A program made the translations under genes and the position numbers. The notes under the pieces are model-generated. The model saw nothing but the letters and a program-made list of their open reading frames with translations. It did not search any database and had not been told where the DNA came from. DNA of 64,000 nt from Roridomyces roridus (taxonomy: Eukaryota > Basidiomycota > Agaricomycetes > Agaricales > Mycenaceae). The stretch lies in contig JARKIF010000002.1 of assembly GCA_029378245.1 (NCBI GenBank), positions 496,001-560,000 of the forward strand, in the 5' to 3' direction. Positions 43,660 through 53,929 of the stretch are shown in pieces (position 1 is the stretch's first letter; every line of letters begins with the position of its first letter).

Positions 43660-44387
43660 GGCGGTCGGGAAGAAAGTCAATAGCATCCGTGGCCATCACT
43701 GATCCGGATTCTCGGCAAATGATGACGCTGCTCTTTCTTGCTGTTGTCAGCTCCAAGGTATCCTGTCCCGTCTCGTTCTTAGCGCTGTCTCCGTCGCCCG
43801 CCTCGCGCAGTCTACAAGTTGTCAAGTTCTACCGACTCGGAATCTACGTGCAGCCTATTATAAACAACTTGTTTCCGGCTCCGGGTCCTCCGATCGAGAG
43901 CTAGACTGTATATCACTACTTGTTCGTCAGTGATTTACAGTCTGGTCCCGAGACTAGAGCTAGACAGCGCGGAATGCCACACTCTTGCCACACGAGTCCA
44001 GAGATGCACGCCGTGGCCCGTAGCGTTGCCGTCGGAATTACTTACTTCAACCGTTCGTCTGTTAATCCACCGCATCTGGAGACTGGATTCAGTCTGCGAA
44101 CATCCGAAACGCCGTATAGCGCTTCAAAGCACCTTTATCGCATTTACTCACAATGCGGCGTCTCGGCTAAAGACCATGAAGGGCACAGCTGGATATGGTA
44201 ACTATGTACATGCTATTATATTTTTCTGTGTGGGCGCTCATCAAATCCTAGTGTGGCGTGCCCGTTTCCATTCTACCCAAGAACAAAAGCATCTTCTGTC
44301 TGGAAACGCCCCAAGGCAACGGAGAAAACAACACCGCAAGCCGTTTAAAAGGCAGCCGACTTGGTGTTTCCACATCGACTTACCAAC
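43660..44387. other. Spacer upstream of FHAK3
   Basis: Contains one copy of the upstream unit described at 39336-40316 and a GTTTAAAAGG stretch at about 44343 near the kinase start. No gene recognised. Confidence 0.5.
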
Positions 44388-46344
44388 ATGGACTGTTCAA
44401 CTGAATGTATCGACTCGGAGACCCGGCAATACTCTCAGACTCAGGAAGACTTTGATTCGACCCCCCAACAGCAAGCCTGTGTCGGCATCTGGGGCCGTCT
44501 TGTTCCCTATCCGCTCTCAAGCGAGATCCACTGTCTGGACTCCAAGCCAAGGATCACAATCGGCCGTAACGCAACATGCGAGGTGCGACTTGGGAATCCC
44601 AGAGGCAAGCAGCCCCAGCAGATACTAAGTGATATGTTTTCATTGACAAGGATTTCAGTGAGCAATCAACACGCAATGCTCACGGTGGTTGGTATGGTGG
44701 ACGATCAATTGCAAGTGAGGATCTCGGGTCGACGAATCGTACATGGGTGAGCCTGGACCGTTCCTTCTATATCTGCTCTCTGTTCGGTGTTCAGGTCAAC
44801 GGGATTGGCCTCAAAGCCAACGTCCCGCGGTTCTTGACACACAATTCCATCATCTCCTTGTCATATGCGGAACCGCCTGCAAGTCATCCTGAGGATGGCC
44901 TCCGTACGTGGATTGCGTACTCTCTTTCCTCATGCGCCTCACAGTAGCGGGGAGAACTCATCTACCAGGATTCAAAGACTCCGAGGCATCGAGTGGAGGA
45001 TTATATGAGGCTAGACAATGAACTCCCTGGGGGAGGTTCGGGACGGTTTACAAAGCATATGATTGGGGGAACGACGGCAAAGTGTTTGCTGTCAAGCGCA
45101 TCAGGGCGGTGAGTCGAGTCTCGCATCCGTCCATATGTATGAGCTACTTAATCCAAGCTTTCTTCTCTTACAGACCCACAGCGCATTGTCCACGTTTTAC
45201 CGGGGAGAGCCTGGAGAATCTCTGCCGATTCGTACGGATCGGGAGATTCACATCCTAAAAGAGCTCACGCATGAAAATATTTGCAAGATGTATGAATACT
45301 TCCCGAACGCGGATGGCAGCTTCGGTGAGTTCTGGAGCCCCTTTCGCAGAACTGGGGACTTGATTTACTACCAGACCTCGTTCTGGAGTACGTGGACGGC
45401 GGCAACTTGTGCGATTTCATCCATTTGAACAACTGTCTCTCGGAATCTATGACGAAGCATCTCATGCGGCAACTCTGCAAAGCGCTGGCATATCTACACC
45501 AGTCCGATGTCACACACCGCGATCTGAAGCCGGAGGTACGCACGGACACGGCCAAAACGGAACGTGAAACAAATTACAATCATAACAATCTGCAGAATAT
45601 ATTACTCACTACGAGTAACCCGCCCGTCCTCAAGATATCGGACTTTGGGGTGGCCAAGTTGGTCAAGACCGATACGTTGAACCAAGTCAGTTCTTTGCTG
45701 TGTACTCGCGTTGGTTGTGCTTATGGGAACCATCAGACAATGGTCTGCACTCCTGGGTACATCTCCCCCGAACTGGTGGAGCGAGTGTCCGAACAAATAG
45801 CCTACCCTCGTTTCACCGTCGATGTCTGGGCTGCCGGGCTCGTAATGTATAGCTGGTGCGTCGTCCGCGGGGATTTCAGGGTCTGAGCTGAGCTCACGCT
45901 GCGATATGGCTACTAGTTTGACGAACAAGATTGGAATGTTCCTGCAGGAACTACCGCCTGTGAACACTGGCTTTGATTGGCCTCGAGGCACTACCCATGA
46001 GACCAGCTGGAAAAGTCTCGCGAAGCAGGTCCTCCGCGTGGACAACGAAGGGGACCCCGAACAACTCAGCTCCGCAGGTACTTGAATCGTTCCGCTCCCA
46101 ATCCGCATCCTCGCTCTTAAATTCATGTTCAGGCTGGCGATTCATTCGTCTGCTCTTGGAACTTGACCCGACCAAACGCCCGACTATGCTGCAGGCTCTG
46201 GAGAACGAATGGTTTGATCTTGCCCATGCGGACTGGTACGAGGCCAGTGAATACAAGTTCGCAGATCACACGGGGGACTCGAAGGATACTTGCACTGTGA
46301 GGCTTAGTGAGACCAGACTCCTTGCGCATCTTTCGTGGAGATGA
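44388..46344 (+). pseudogene. FHA-domain protein kinase FHAK3 with two frameshifts
   Basis: FHA domain with ITIGRNATCEVRLGNP, SNQHAMLTVV and DLGSTNRTWVNG. Kinase part with GRFGTVYKAYDWG, FAVKRIRA, VTHRDLKPE, SDFGVAKLV and ISPELVE, ending RLSETRLLAHLSWR. Two one-base losses are needed to join the frames: at about 44715-44718 (GTGAGGAT, where GTGGAGGAT would fit) and at about 45030-45045 in a G-rich run before GRFGTVYK. Catalytic residues are all retained, so the lesions are either very recent or assembly errors. Sister of FHAK1 by sequence (HLMRQLCKALA, FTVDVWAAGLVMY). Confidence 0.75.
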
Positions 46345-46493
46345 AGCATTATTTTATCTCCTCAAGAATTGGACACGGACTAAGTAAAGAACTAGGAAGA
46401 TATTTGAATGCCAGTATTATCCGTAGCATGAAAGCAAATTGGGCATCGGTACTGGCAAGTTCTGTGCATGAGAATAAAAGTCCCTCATTGAAC

Positions 46494-48178
46494 TTATACC
46501 GCGGCGAATCCCATGCGCTGACCTCCGACATCCCAAACACTGAATGAACAAATCAAAACCGAGCAAGCCAAGTCAAGACGAGGTACATAGCGTACCTGTA
46601 ATAATGCTTCAAGAGGCTATAGACAATCCAGCTCCGAGATTAGTTCAAGTCCCACAAAAGCTTTAAGCCTCACCTCCCACCAACGACATTCAACCCATCA
46701 AACGCATTGATGAGCGTCTGACACGTCTCCGGTTCGTCCGCAAACGGCCCAACACTCAATTCGGTGCTCGGAATCGTCAGATTAAACGGCGTCCCGTCTT
46801 GGGCTGTGAATTGTATAGAAATCTCGGCGGCGAGTGTCGGGATGCGGTCGCACGCGATGCCGTAGGCGCCAGGCTCCGACGCATGGGGAAGGATATCCGG
46901 GGAGATGAGTGCATATATCGCTTCCTGCGATTCGTTCAGTGAAGAAAGAGGGACAGAAATGGAATCGCACGGTTGTGTTTGTGGGGAGCAGGGCAGCGCT
47001 CAATCCGGCGTCGAAGACGAAATTCTTTATGGTGTTCAACAGTGCGTTGGTTTGCCCGTTGACGAAGACTTGAGGTGAGTCAAGGCTTTTAATACGGTTG
47101 ATGAGCATCTCGGGAGAACAAGTAAAGCAACTGACGACCAGAGTTCACCCGAACCGTTTGGTGGCAGAGACGCGTACGTGAGGCTTCCTTGAATTTGGTC
47201 GCTGGATGAGCAGTTCATAGGAAAGGAAGCCAAGCTACCTCGGAATTTGGCTGAATCGATTCCGCCTACGGTCAACTCGGCATCACCGACTGCTTTCGGC
47301 GTCAAGAAGAAACTGAAAAGAGCTGGTTTGGGCACCATCAGGATAGGGGCACGTTTGTGTTGATCGAAGAACTGACACGGCAGCCCTTGGTCGACGAGAC
47401 CGCCAAACACCCCCGCAGAAGGGTTCATTCCTGTAAAAGGAAAGGAGGATTGGTCGCAACACGTCGGATACGTCCGAAATCTGACCTTGAATACCGCTGA
47501 AAGGATCGATGGCGAATGCGGAGGTCTGATTCGTAATGAGGAAAACTTCAGTTTGCGGAACGGTCAATCCTGCAATCGAGACAGTCTCGGTAGCGTTGCG
47601 AAGGATGAGTCTGCCCAGAGTCAGCATGAAGGGCGACTAGACCGAACGCACAACACACTGCAATTCGTCTCCGACTACGGGCGCTACGCCCACACCTACA
47701 AGCCAAATGAGGAACAGCACGACGAACAAGGAGATTCGAGTGGGCCAAACCAGATCCGAAGAAAGTGATATTAGATGTAACACCGCCGTCCACGAAAGTT
47801 GAACTCTTCGTAGGATTAAACTGCACCTGGTTGCTGCACGGTTCTCCGCACAGCGTCGAGGCGAATTCCAGAGTGTTGCTCCCTGTGTCGAACACAACGG
47901 GGACGACTTGAGGTGGTGTCCCCACTGAAATATTTCCGATCCATCTGCGAGACTATTCAATGGAGAACATCAATGAAAGAGACTGCATACTGGAGGTCGG
48001 TGCCCAAGAAGAAATCGGCCAAGGGAAGAGACCCTGGGTATAGTGCCCTGCGCCTCTGGGCGGGATGCGCAGGAGCGGCGCGTGATTGAAGCCGGACAGT
48101 TTGGGGTGTTGCTTGAGCGGCAGAGTGCAAAGCAAAGAGCAACGTACTAAATTGACCGACCTCATAAGTAGATGGCAT
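46494..48178 (-). CDS. Pepsin-like aspartic protease with altered second active site (AP1)
   Basis: About ten exons, matching AP2 intron for intron. After a weak signal region and a propeptide comes WIGNISVGTPPQVVPVVFDTGSNT with the first catalytic Asp. ELTVGGIDSAKF and the second site region FVFDAGLSAALLPT follow, where pepsin-family enzymes have D-S/T-G-T/S (AP2: DSGTS). C-terminal blocks DPETCQ-like EPETCQTLINAFDG, LLKHYY and VWDVGGQRMGFAAV are intact. The Asp remains but the Ser/Thr that normally hydrogen-bond are replaced, so activity may be reduced or lost. The usual flap tyrosine motif (YGxG) is not apparent in either AP1 or AP2. Start site uncertain (48178 or a nearby ATG). Likely secreted. 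Confidence 0.8.
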
Positions 48179-48685
48179 TAGTCTCTCTCGACAGACTATC
48201 GCTCTGCACGGCGTTTTGCTCTGCAGTCCTTGCGATCTCGACTGTGGTACGCAGGGTCTTGGATGGCTTGTCGCACTTGAATTAAGTTGAAAGGATACTT
48301 TTCATCTCATATCGGAGTTCGTAGAGTTCGACGGGACCGGGGCTGCTGCCTTGGACTTGTTTCTGGCAAACTCTGTATTCGGAGACGCTTCGGGAGGTTC
48401 GTACATAGCACTCACGGCGGGGAGAGACTGGTCTTGACAGCAGAGCGGAGGAAAGAAAAGAACAATTTCAAAGGGCCATCGAGTTTGCCAAGAGTTTGCC
48501 GAACTTCTTCTCCGTTCCCACCCTTGGTCCACGTGTTTCTTGGAAATTATAACTTCCAATTTTGAGTTCAGGCAACACACTGTCGTGGTCAGAAGCAAGG
48601 AATGATGTATTTGCAAATGTTATAACCATCTGTCCTAATCGGGCCGCGCACCCTCTGCACCCTCACCCACGAACGCCGCCGATTT
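48179..48685. other. Spacer upstream of AP1
   Basis: No gene recognised. Open frames here are short and lack splice partners. Confidence 0.4.
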
Positions 48686-48967
48686 TTATACATAATCCCC
48701 TTCACAGCACGCACAGCACCCGTACGAGCGGTTCTCCCACCGCTCAACAAGCAACTCCTCCACGTGCGGGAACGCTAGCTGGTACACCTCAGCTGCCGTA
48801 CGCGCATCGCAGACCTTGAGACGCCCCGTATACCCCGGTGGGCACAGCAAGGAAAGTGTATGCACGGGGTCTTCTTCGCCCAGAAGCGACTCGTTCACGT
48901 CGAGGAACTCGAGCGCCGGGAACGCCTTTGCCAACGCTTTGGCGAGCGCGCCTGCGCTGGGATTATC
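48686..48967 (-). pseudogene. C-terminal fragment, possibly of an F-box protein
   Basis: Open stretch ALAKAFPALEFLDVNESLLG, then GYTGRLKVCDARTAAE and FPHVEELLVERWENRSYG, ending CCACCEGDYV. The style matches C-terminal parts of Agaricomycete F-box/LRR-like proteins. It lies downstream of F5 on the same strand, so it may be the severed end of that gene. No start or upstream exon found. Confidence 0.4.
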
Positions 48968-49635
48968 GTTCCGAGTCTTAAAATTTATTTTTCCGAGTCT
49001 TAAAATTTATTTTAAGCTCGGTCTTATCGGCCGTTTTCCCGCCAATATGGGGTCGCACTTTTTCGATGATGTCAGTGTCGGTGTTGGATTCTCTTCCTTT
49101 TCAGGTAATTTTCAAGAGTCAAGTTTGTCATTTCCTCGGACTACACCAGCTTCTTCGGACATTCACCCGAATCTCGATTACAATCTAAAGACTCTGCGTT
49201 CACCTGCTCCTGGGCTCCCTTCCCTTGTTTCCGATTACCTTCCTCACCATTGCTCGTTTGTATCTCGTTGGTCACATTGAAAATCAATAGGCCGCGCTGG
49301 CATTATCTTTTCTGCTGCTGGACTCTGGACGTGGATCTAGGAAAGAGATTTGAATCTGTTTATGGATCTGCTTGGTTTTCATTGGACCTTCGACTCCTCC
49401 GCCGAGCGCCCCTTGTATTCAAGTTCTTCGACTCACATTGACAGGTCAATTTCGATCTTACTACGTTCCGACTCTCTCACTGATCCTTTGTGTTAGTGCC
49501 GTTTATCGCATGCAACTTCCCTTGCCCAAGAAATATTTTCACCGCGGCGGGACCATAAGTATAGATCACTTTGAGATCACTGTACATTCCATGAAACATG
49601 TCGTGGCATCTGGCGGTGAGTCTGATATGCACTCA
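48968..49635. other. Insert-like spacer between F5 and the C-terminal fragment
   Basis: Begins with a tandem direct repeat, TTCCGAGTCTTAAAATTTAT twice (at about 48972 and 48994). No coding potential recognised. It may be an insertion that separated F5 from its 3' end. Confidence 0.45.
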
Positions 49636-50565
49636 TCAACAGACTCGGATTGCCATGCGCCAGCAATGGCCCTTAAAAGCATCCTCCGATTCGAGCGTGA
49701 GTGATTTGAGGTGATGAAGAGGGGGGATGGGCGAGACTGAAATTGTCTCCTCGGACTCGGAGTCGATCATGATTTTACACTGTTCAAGCGCCCGAGCGCT
49801 ACGAAGGACTAGAGCCGCTTCGTGTTCGTATAGGTCTCCGTTGAAGACAGTGATCAGCGACCAGGGAAAGACGTCTTTGAAGGTATTGAAGTGCACTCCG
49901 GCATTGAGCCCCAATTGCCGCAGACTTGGCGCGTGAAAGGTAAAGCTTTGGAGAGGAGACGGATTGTCGGTCCACTCTGCATCCAAATGCAAATCACGGA
50001 GAATAGGGACAGAGCCTGCGATACGCTGGAGATGCTGGTAGGCAATTACGAGCTTCATATCCTGCCACCGGTGAGAGTGATGAACCAGAGCATCCAGGAG
50101 CGCAGCCGCAATGGCAGGGGATTCGCTCGTTGGACACACGAGCTCGACGGAGAGAGGACAATCCTTCGATCGTTCCAACCACTCCACTAGCAAGAGTTGT
50201 CTACGGGTAGACACCGCCGACGTATCGCGATAACCCATCTCCACCTCGAAGGTGCTCCACAATTCAGGCGTGGCCAACGCAACGTCGCGCCATTCGCGGC
50301 ACACTTGCAGCAAGAGAGACGGAGAGCACCGTCCGACGAAGGACGTACGCTTGGGGTACGATGGAAGGAAGTGGACGAAGATTTCCGATGTGACTTCGGA
50401 CGGCAAGGTCAAGACGGGGTATTTGTAGTTTTTGAGCGCTTTCTGAAGGGTGTCGCGCTCCAGAAGCTTCGAGTAGGATAGAGGGTGTTGCGCTCTATTC
50501 AGCTGCGCGATTCTTGCTCGTGCAGCGGCAGGTACAAAGGGCGAAGACGTCGAAGGAGACATCAT
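49636..50565 (-). CDS. F-box protein F5, probably 3'-truncated
   Basis: Single open frame of about 309 residues from ATG at 50565. After a Ser/Pro/Ala start comes ARIAQLNRAQHPLSYSKLLE, then YPVLTLPSEVTSEIFVHFLP and LLLQVCREWRDVALATPELWS, the typical Agaricomycete F-box. Weak leucine-rich segments follow (VPILRDLHLDAEW, APSLRQLGLNAG, LHHLKSLTLES). The frame ends abruptly at MAIRVC, shorter than usual for this family. A possible missing end lies at 48686-48967. SCF-type substrate adaptor by family. Confidence 0.75.
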   Translation of the reverse strand: MMSPSTSSPFVPAAARARIAQLNRAQHPLSYSKLLERDTLQKALKNYKYPVLTLPSEVTSEIFVHFLPSYPKRTSFVGRCSPSLLLQVCREWRDVALATPELWSTFEVEMGYRDTSAVSTRRQLLLVEWLERSKDCPLSVELVCPTSESPAIAAALLDALVHHSHRWQDMKLVIAYQHLQRIAGSVPILRDLHLDAEWTDNPSPLQSFTFHAPSLRQLGLNAGVHFNTFKDVFPWSLITVFNGDLYEHEAALVLRSARALEQCKIMIDSESEETISVSPIPPLHHLKSLTLESEDAFKGHCWRMAIRVC

Positions 50566-51138
50566 CTGGCATGGAATTTGAGTGCACCGGAGTAAGCAAG
50601 TCGACTCGCTCACAGTTAATGGGTAAAATTTCTGGGGAAAGGACTTGTCGCGGGCTTGCGTGAATGCGATACAAGTAGGAGCCGAGTAGACTGCAAATTT
50701 AAACGGCGTTTGTTTGCATCTGCGTCCTCTCTCCTGAGTACCGAGTCAGAGACTGAGTCAGAGGCGGACAGTGACTCGAATGCCGATCGTCTTGCTCAAT
50801 CTGTCTTGTGGAACCTGTGGAAGTTGTCAGAAAGACCAGTCCTTGAGACTACGAGAGCCGATGCAAACAGTTTGCCCATGATTGGGACTTCCAGCCAGGC
50901 CGCCGATCGTTCTTCTCCTTTTCGCCAGTCGCCGCGGACACAGAAAATCGAATGCGATCCTTTTTTTTTGATCATTGTCCAGCTTCCGAGTTCCGAGCTC
51001 TTCCGGGGAATTTGAATGAACATTGAAGTCTGGATCGATGCGTTCGACGAGTTCTGTGGTAAGAAATCAATCTAGTATCGACTGTGTAAGACCGTGCCAC
51101 CAGCAGTTCACGTTCGAATTTCATCGTCGTGGTCGAGA
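50566..51138. other. Spacer upstream of F5
   Basis: No gene recognised. A short Ser/Glu-rich frame at 50656-51015 has no domain. Confidence 0.4.
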
Positions 51139-51226
51139 GCAAAGAACATCCGGAACAAGTTATACGGGTGAGCGATATAGGTTCGTTGCTCCCCGGCTGG
51201 TACAAGAGGGATTGTCGCATTCGATC
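51139..51226 (-). pseudogene. MG8: relic of an MYND-like/GNAT gene, first exon only
   Basis: On the minus strand IECDNPSCTSRGATNLYRSP aligns with IECDSPSCPSRGKTCRFYTP of MG7, followed one base out of frame by TCSGCS. The two Cys pairs are recognisable; nothing downstream is. Confidence 0.6.
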
Positions 51227-51623
51227 AGTCCAACACGTTCCTCCAAGTCCTTCACCGTGAGTTAAACCAGGACACTCGGACTAAGGGGCTGTTTTCCATG
51301 GGCTCGTCGATTTGCCTGAGAGAGGACAAAGTGTGTGTGTGAGAGAGAAAACAAGAAACATGCAACGCATCACGGAACCAAGGCGATGTCCCATCAAAAT
51401 GCCGTACCAAGTTGAGAGTTGGTTGCAAGCAACTGGATGCTTTTCTCAGAAAAATTTGCCCTCAAGAATTTCTGGATGCGAATGAAACATTCTGTCAAAT
51501 ACTGGGAGAGCAAAATTACAGCAAGATAGCAAAATTTACACGGTAACAAGTAGCAATTGAGGTTGTCATGTCGGGCCCGAGCATACATCAGTGTTTTAAC
51601 ATTTTACTTGGCGGCTTTTTTCC

Positions 51624-52603
51624 CTTGTCAGCTTGTCCACAAGGTCACAAGTTCGAACACCGACCGAGATATTATTTTTGCTTGTTCAGAAATGTGAAAG
51701 AGATGTGTTGGAGGACTCCAATTATGGCGCTCCGTTTGGAAAATAAATCATCTCTCTTATATGTGCCACTCCCATATTTCTGAGATGCCGGCTCTCATAT
51801 TTGTGTCCGACAATCCACTCAAGGAATCCATATGTATGACCATATTTGCACTAACGACGAGCGGGATGGCCTGCCGGACGTTTTGTCGGGATGCCGCTCC
51901 AGGGCGGCGTCGCGTCGGTTGTGTCAATTTTCCTAAAGCCCGCGAAAAAAAAAGAAAAAAACTGCAGCCTTCGTTGAGCCTTCGGGAAACCTCCTGCTGG
52001 TGTTCACGGCAAAGATATTCAGAAGTCGGCGGTGGATGAGGAGGGCCGCAGTAACAGCGGTCAGCGGCTTGGCCATCGCGATCTGATCGCTGGGTCACTC
52101 GGCAACTTGCCGAATCAGTGGCACAAGAGTGGCAAAATGATGATGGCGGCAGAAAAGTTTCGGAGTTCAGGGAATGACCGAGGCAATACCGCCGTCTGAG
52201 CGGTATCCGCGGCGACGACCGGCGGGGCAGCCCGCTCATCGCTGATCTCGACTTCGGCAGATGGTTACAGGTTGCTCGTCCGGCCCAAGTAATATATATT
52301 AGATGCACCTCCGAACATATATGAGATATGCAATGATTTGCTAGCCAGAATTCTGAGATGCTTCTCTGGAAATATGCGCACACCCAACATATATATGATA
52401 TGGCACGAATATGTGTGAGATGAATTTTTTTCCAAACGGAACGCCATACTCCAATGGCCCCCAAAACAATGTCTCTTGGTTTTTATTCTGCAGGTTAAAG
52501 CCATCAGAGCAATGACTGGGGAAACAAAAAATCGAAATAATGCACTGCCCAAGGGTTGAACAGTGGACCTTGTGGTATTTAGACATGGGCTTGTCAGCTT
52601 GTC
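51624..52603. mobile_element. Putative non-autonomous element with inverted subterminal repeats and 14-base direct repeats
   Basis: CTTGTCAGCTTGTC occurs exactly at 51624-51637 and 52590-52603 (and again at 52636-52649). Inside, 51700-51754 is an imperfect inverted copy of 52417-52475 (shared core GGCG-TCCGTTTGGAAAA). CCACAAGGTC is inverted just inside both ends. The centre has no transposase or reverse transcriptase frame. The 14-base repeat would be a long target-site duplication, so the class is uncertain. Confidence 0.45.
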
Positions 52604-52730
52604 GGAAAATTGAAATTCGTCTCATTTTGGCAAAGCTTGTCAGCTTGTCGAGGCTGACAAGCAGATTGTTAAAAGTCTGATGTACGTAGCGGTATCAAGT
52701 GCATGAGCGCGGCTTCTGTGTCAAGAAAGA

Positions 52731-53899
52731 CTAGTTATATGCCATGTGCCGGCGAATCCGCTCCTCTTGCGTCGTGGGCGGGGGAAGCTCTTCGAATTTA
52801 GCGTCCCCGTCAATGGGAATGGAACGAGATGGGTGGCTAGCGTCCTCGGCGAGACAGAAAAAGTCGGAATTCGCCAGGCGCCGGAATCCGGACTGGAGGG
52901 TATAGCTTCTCCGTCAAGAGGAAGATATAATAATGAGAGAGCACACTCGCCTTGCGATAAAACTCGATGATTCGGTCGCGTTTCGCTAACCACGTATCCT
53001 CTTCCTCGGGCGTGAGATCACCAAAAGGTCCATTGACGCTCGGCGGCTCAAGGCGATTCAAGACAGTGGGGAAGGTGAGAATGAAGCCCGCTCCATTCAA
53101 CTCGCTGAGCTGGAAGAGCATGGGCAAGATGGCACTGCCAATCCCCTTCCCTCTCCACGGGAGATCGACGACGAGCTCCTCGAGATACACCAGATACGGC
53201 TGGCCGTCGAAGTCTTCGGGCTGCCAGCAGCCACGATTGGGTTTGAGGCGGCCGATGACATCGAAATGAAGTGCCATTTGTCCCAGCTGCTAATCAGAGG
53301 ATTCAGTCTAAAACGGCTTCTAATCAAGAAGGGAACACACCTGTGAGTACTCATTAAGGCAGTCAAAGAAACCGTATTCGCGCGTCTTCCAAATCTCAAT
53401 TATTTGGAGTTTGGCATGGCCAACCTTTTGGGGAAGGGCGGCTCCGGGACGCGTATTCGATTTCGATCTCGACGATCTGAAGGAGAGTGAACGACGACGA
53501 AAGAGGAAGAGCAGGTACACACAGTCTGAGCATCATATTCAGTCTCCGATTGTTCACGAGGTCCTTTCTCCAAGGCGTGTATATGGACCCCTGCCTTCGA
53601 GGCAGAGGAAGGTACAGTGCAGACCGTTTTGTGTGTGGCCCACGCGGCGTCTTGACATTGAAACGAGCAGCTGATGACACGCCTCAGAAAAAGGGAAGAT
53701 TTACGCGTCAAGAGACACACTATTTCGGCCCAGAGCATCCCGAACAAGTGCACGCGGGCGTGTAAAACCTGCAAGTCTTTCCGCGGCTGGGACAAGAAGG
53801 GCTATCGCACTCGATGGGGCGCTCTCTGAAAATATTTTCTCTGGCACATTGTCGCCGGAAAAGCTCGAGGGTACTAGGGCTTTCGGAAGTATTGTCCAT
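52731..53899 (-). pseudogene. MG7: MYND-like/GNAT fusion gene with a one-base frameshift
   Basis: Start MDNTSESPSTLELFRRQC (an ATG at 53929 is also in frame). Finger ligands are CDSPSC, CSGC, YCSFQC, H and C. The linker is short. In the middle exon VEIEIEYASRSRPSPK runs out of frame with VGHAKLQIIEIW. One extra G in AAAAGG near 53424-53429 explains it, as removing it gives the family sequence K-VGHA. The GNAT exon is intact (VDLPWRGKGIGSAILPMLF), as is the last exon (SGFRRLANSDFFCLAED, ending RRHMAYN). Otherwise well conserved. Confidence 0.75.
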
Positions 53900-53929
53900 G
53901 GACTCGTTGCTGAAGTGAGAGAGCGTCAA

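Larger units (their letters stand above)
42660..46344. repeat. Duplicated module, copy 2: F-box/ankyrin plus FHA kinase
   Basis: Second copy of the module at 38346-42027. Better preserved than copy 1 on the kinase side and worse on the ankyrin side. Confidence 0.8.
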
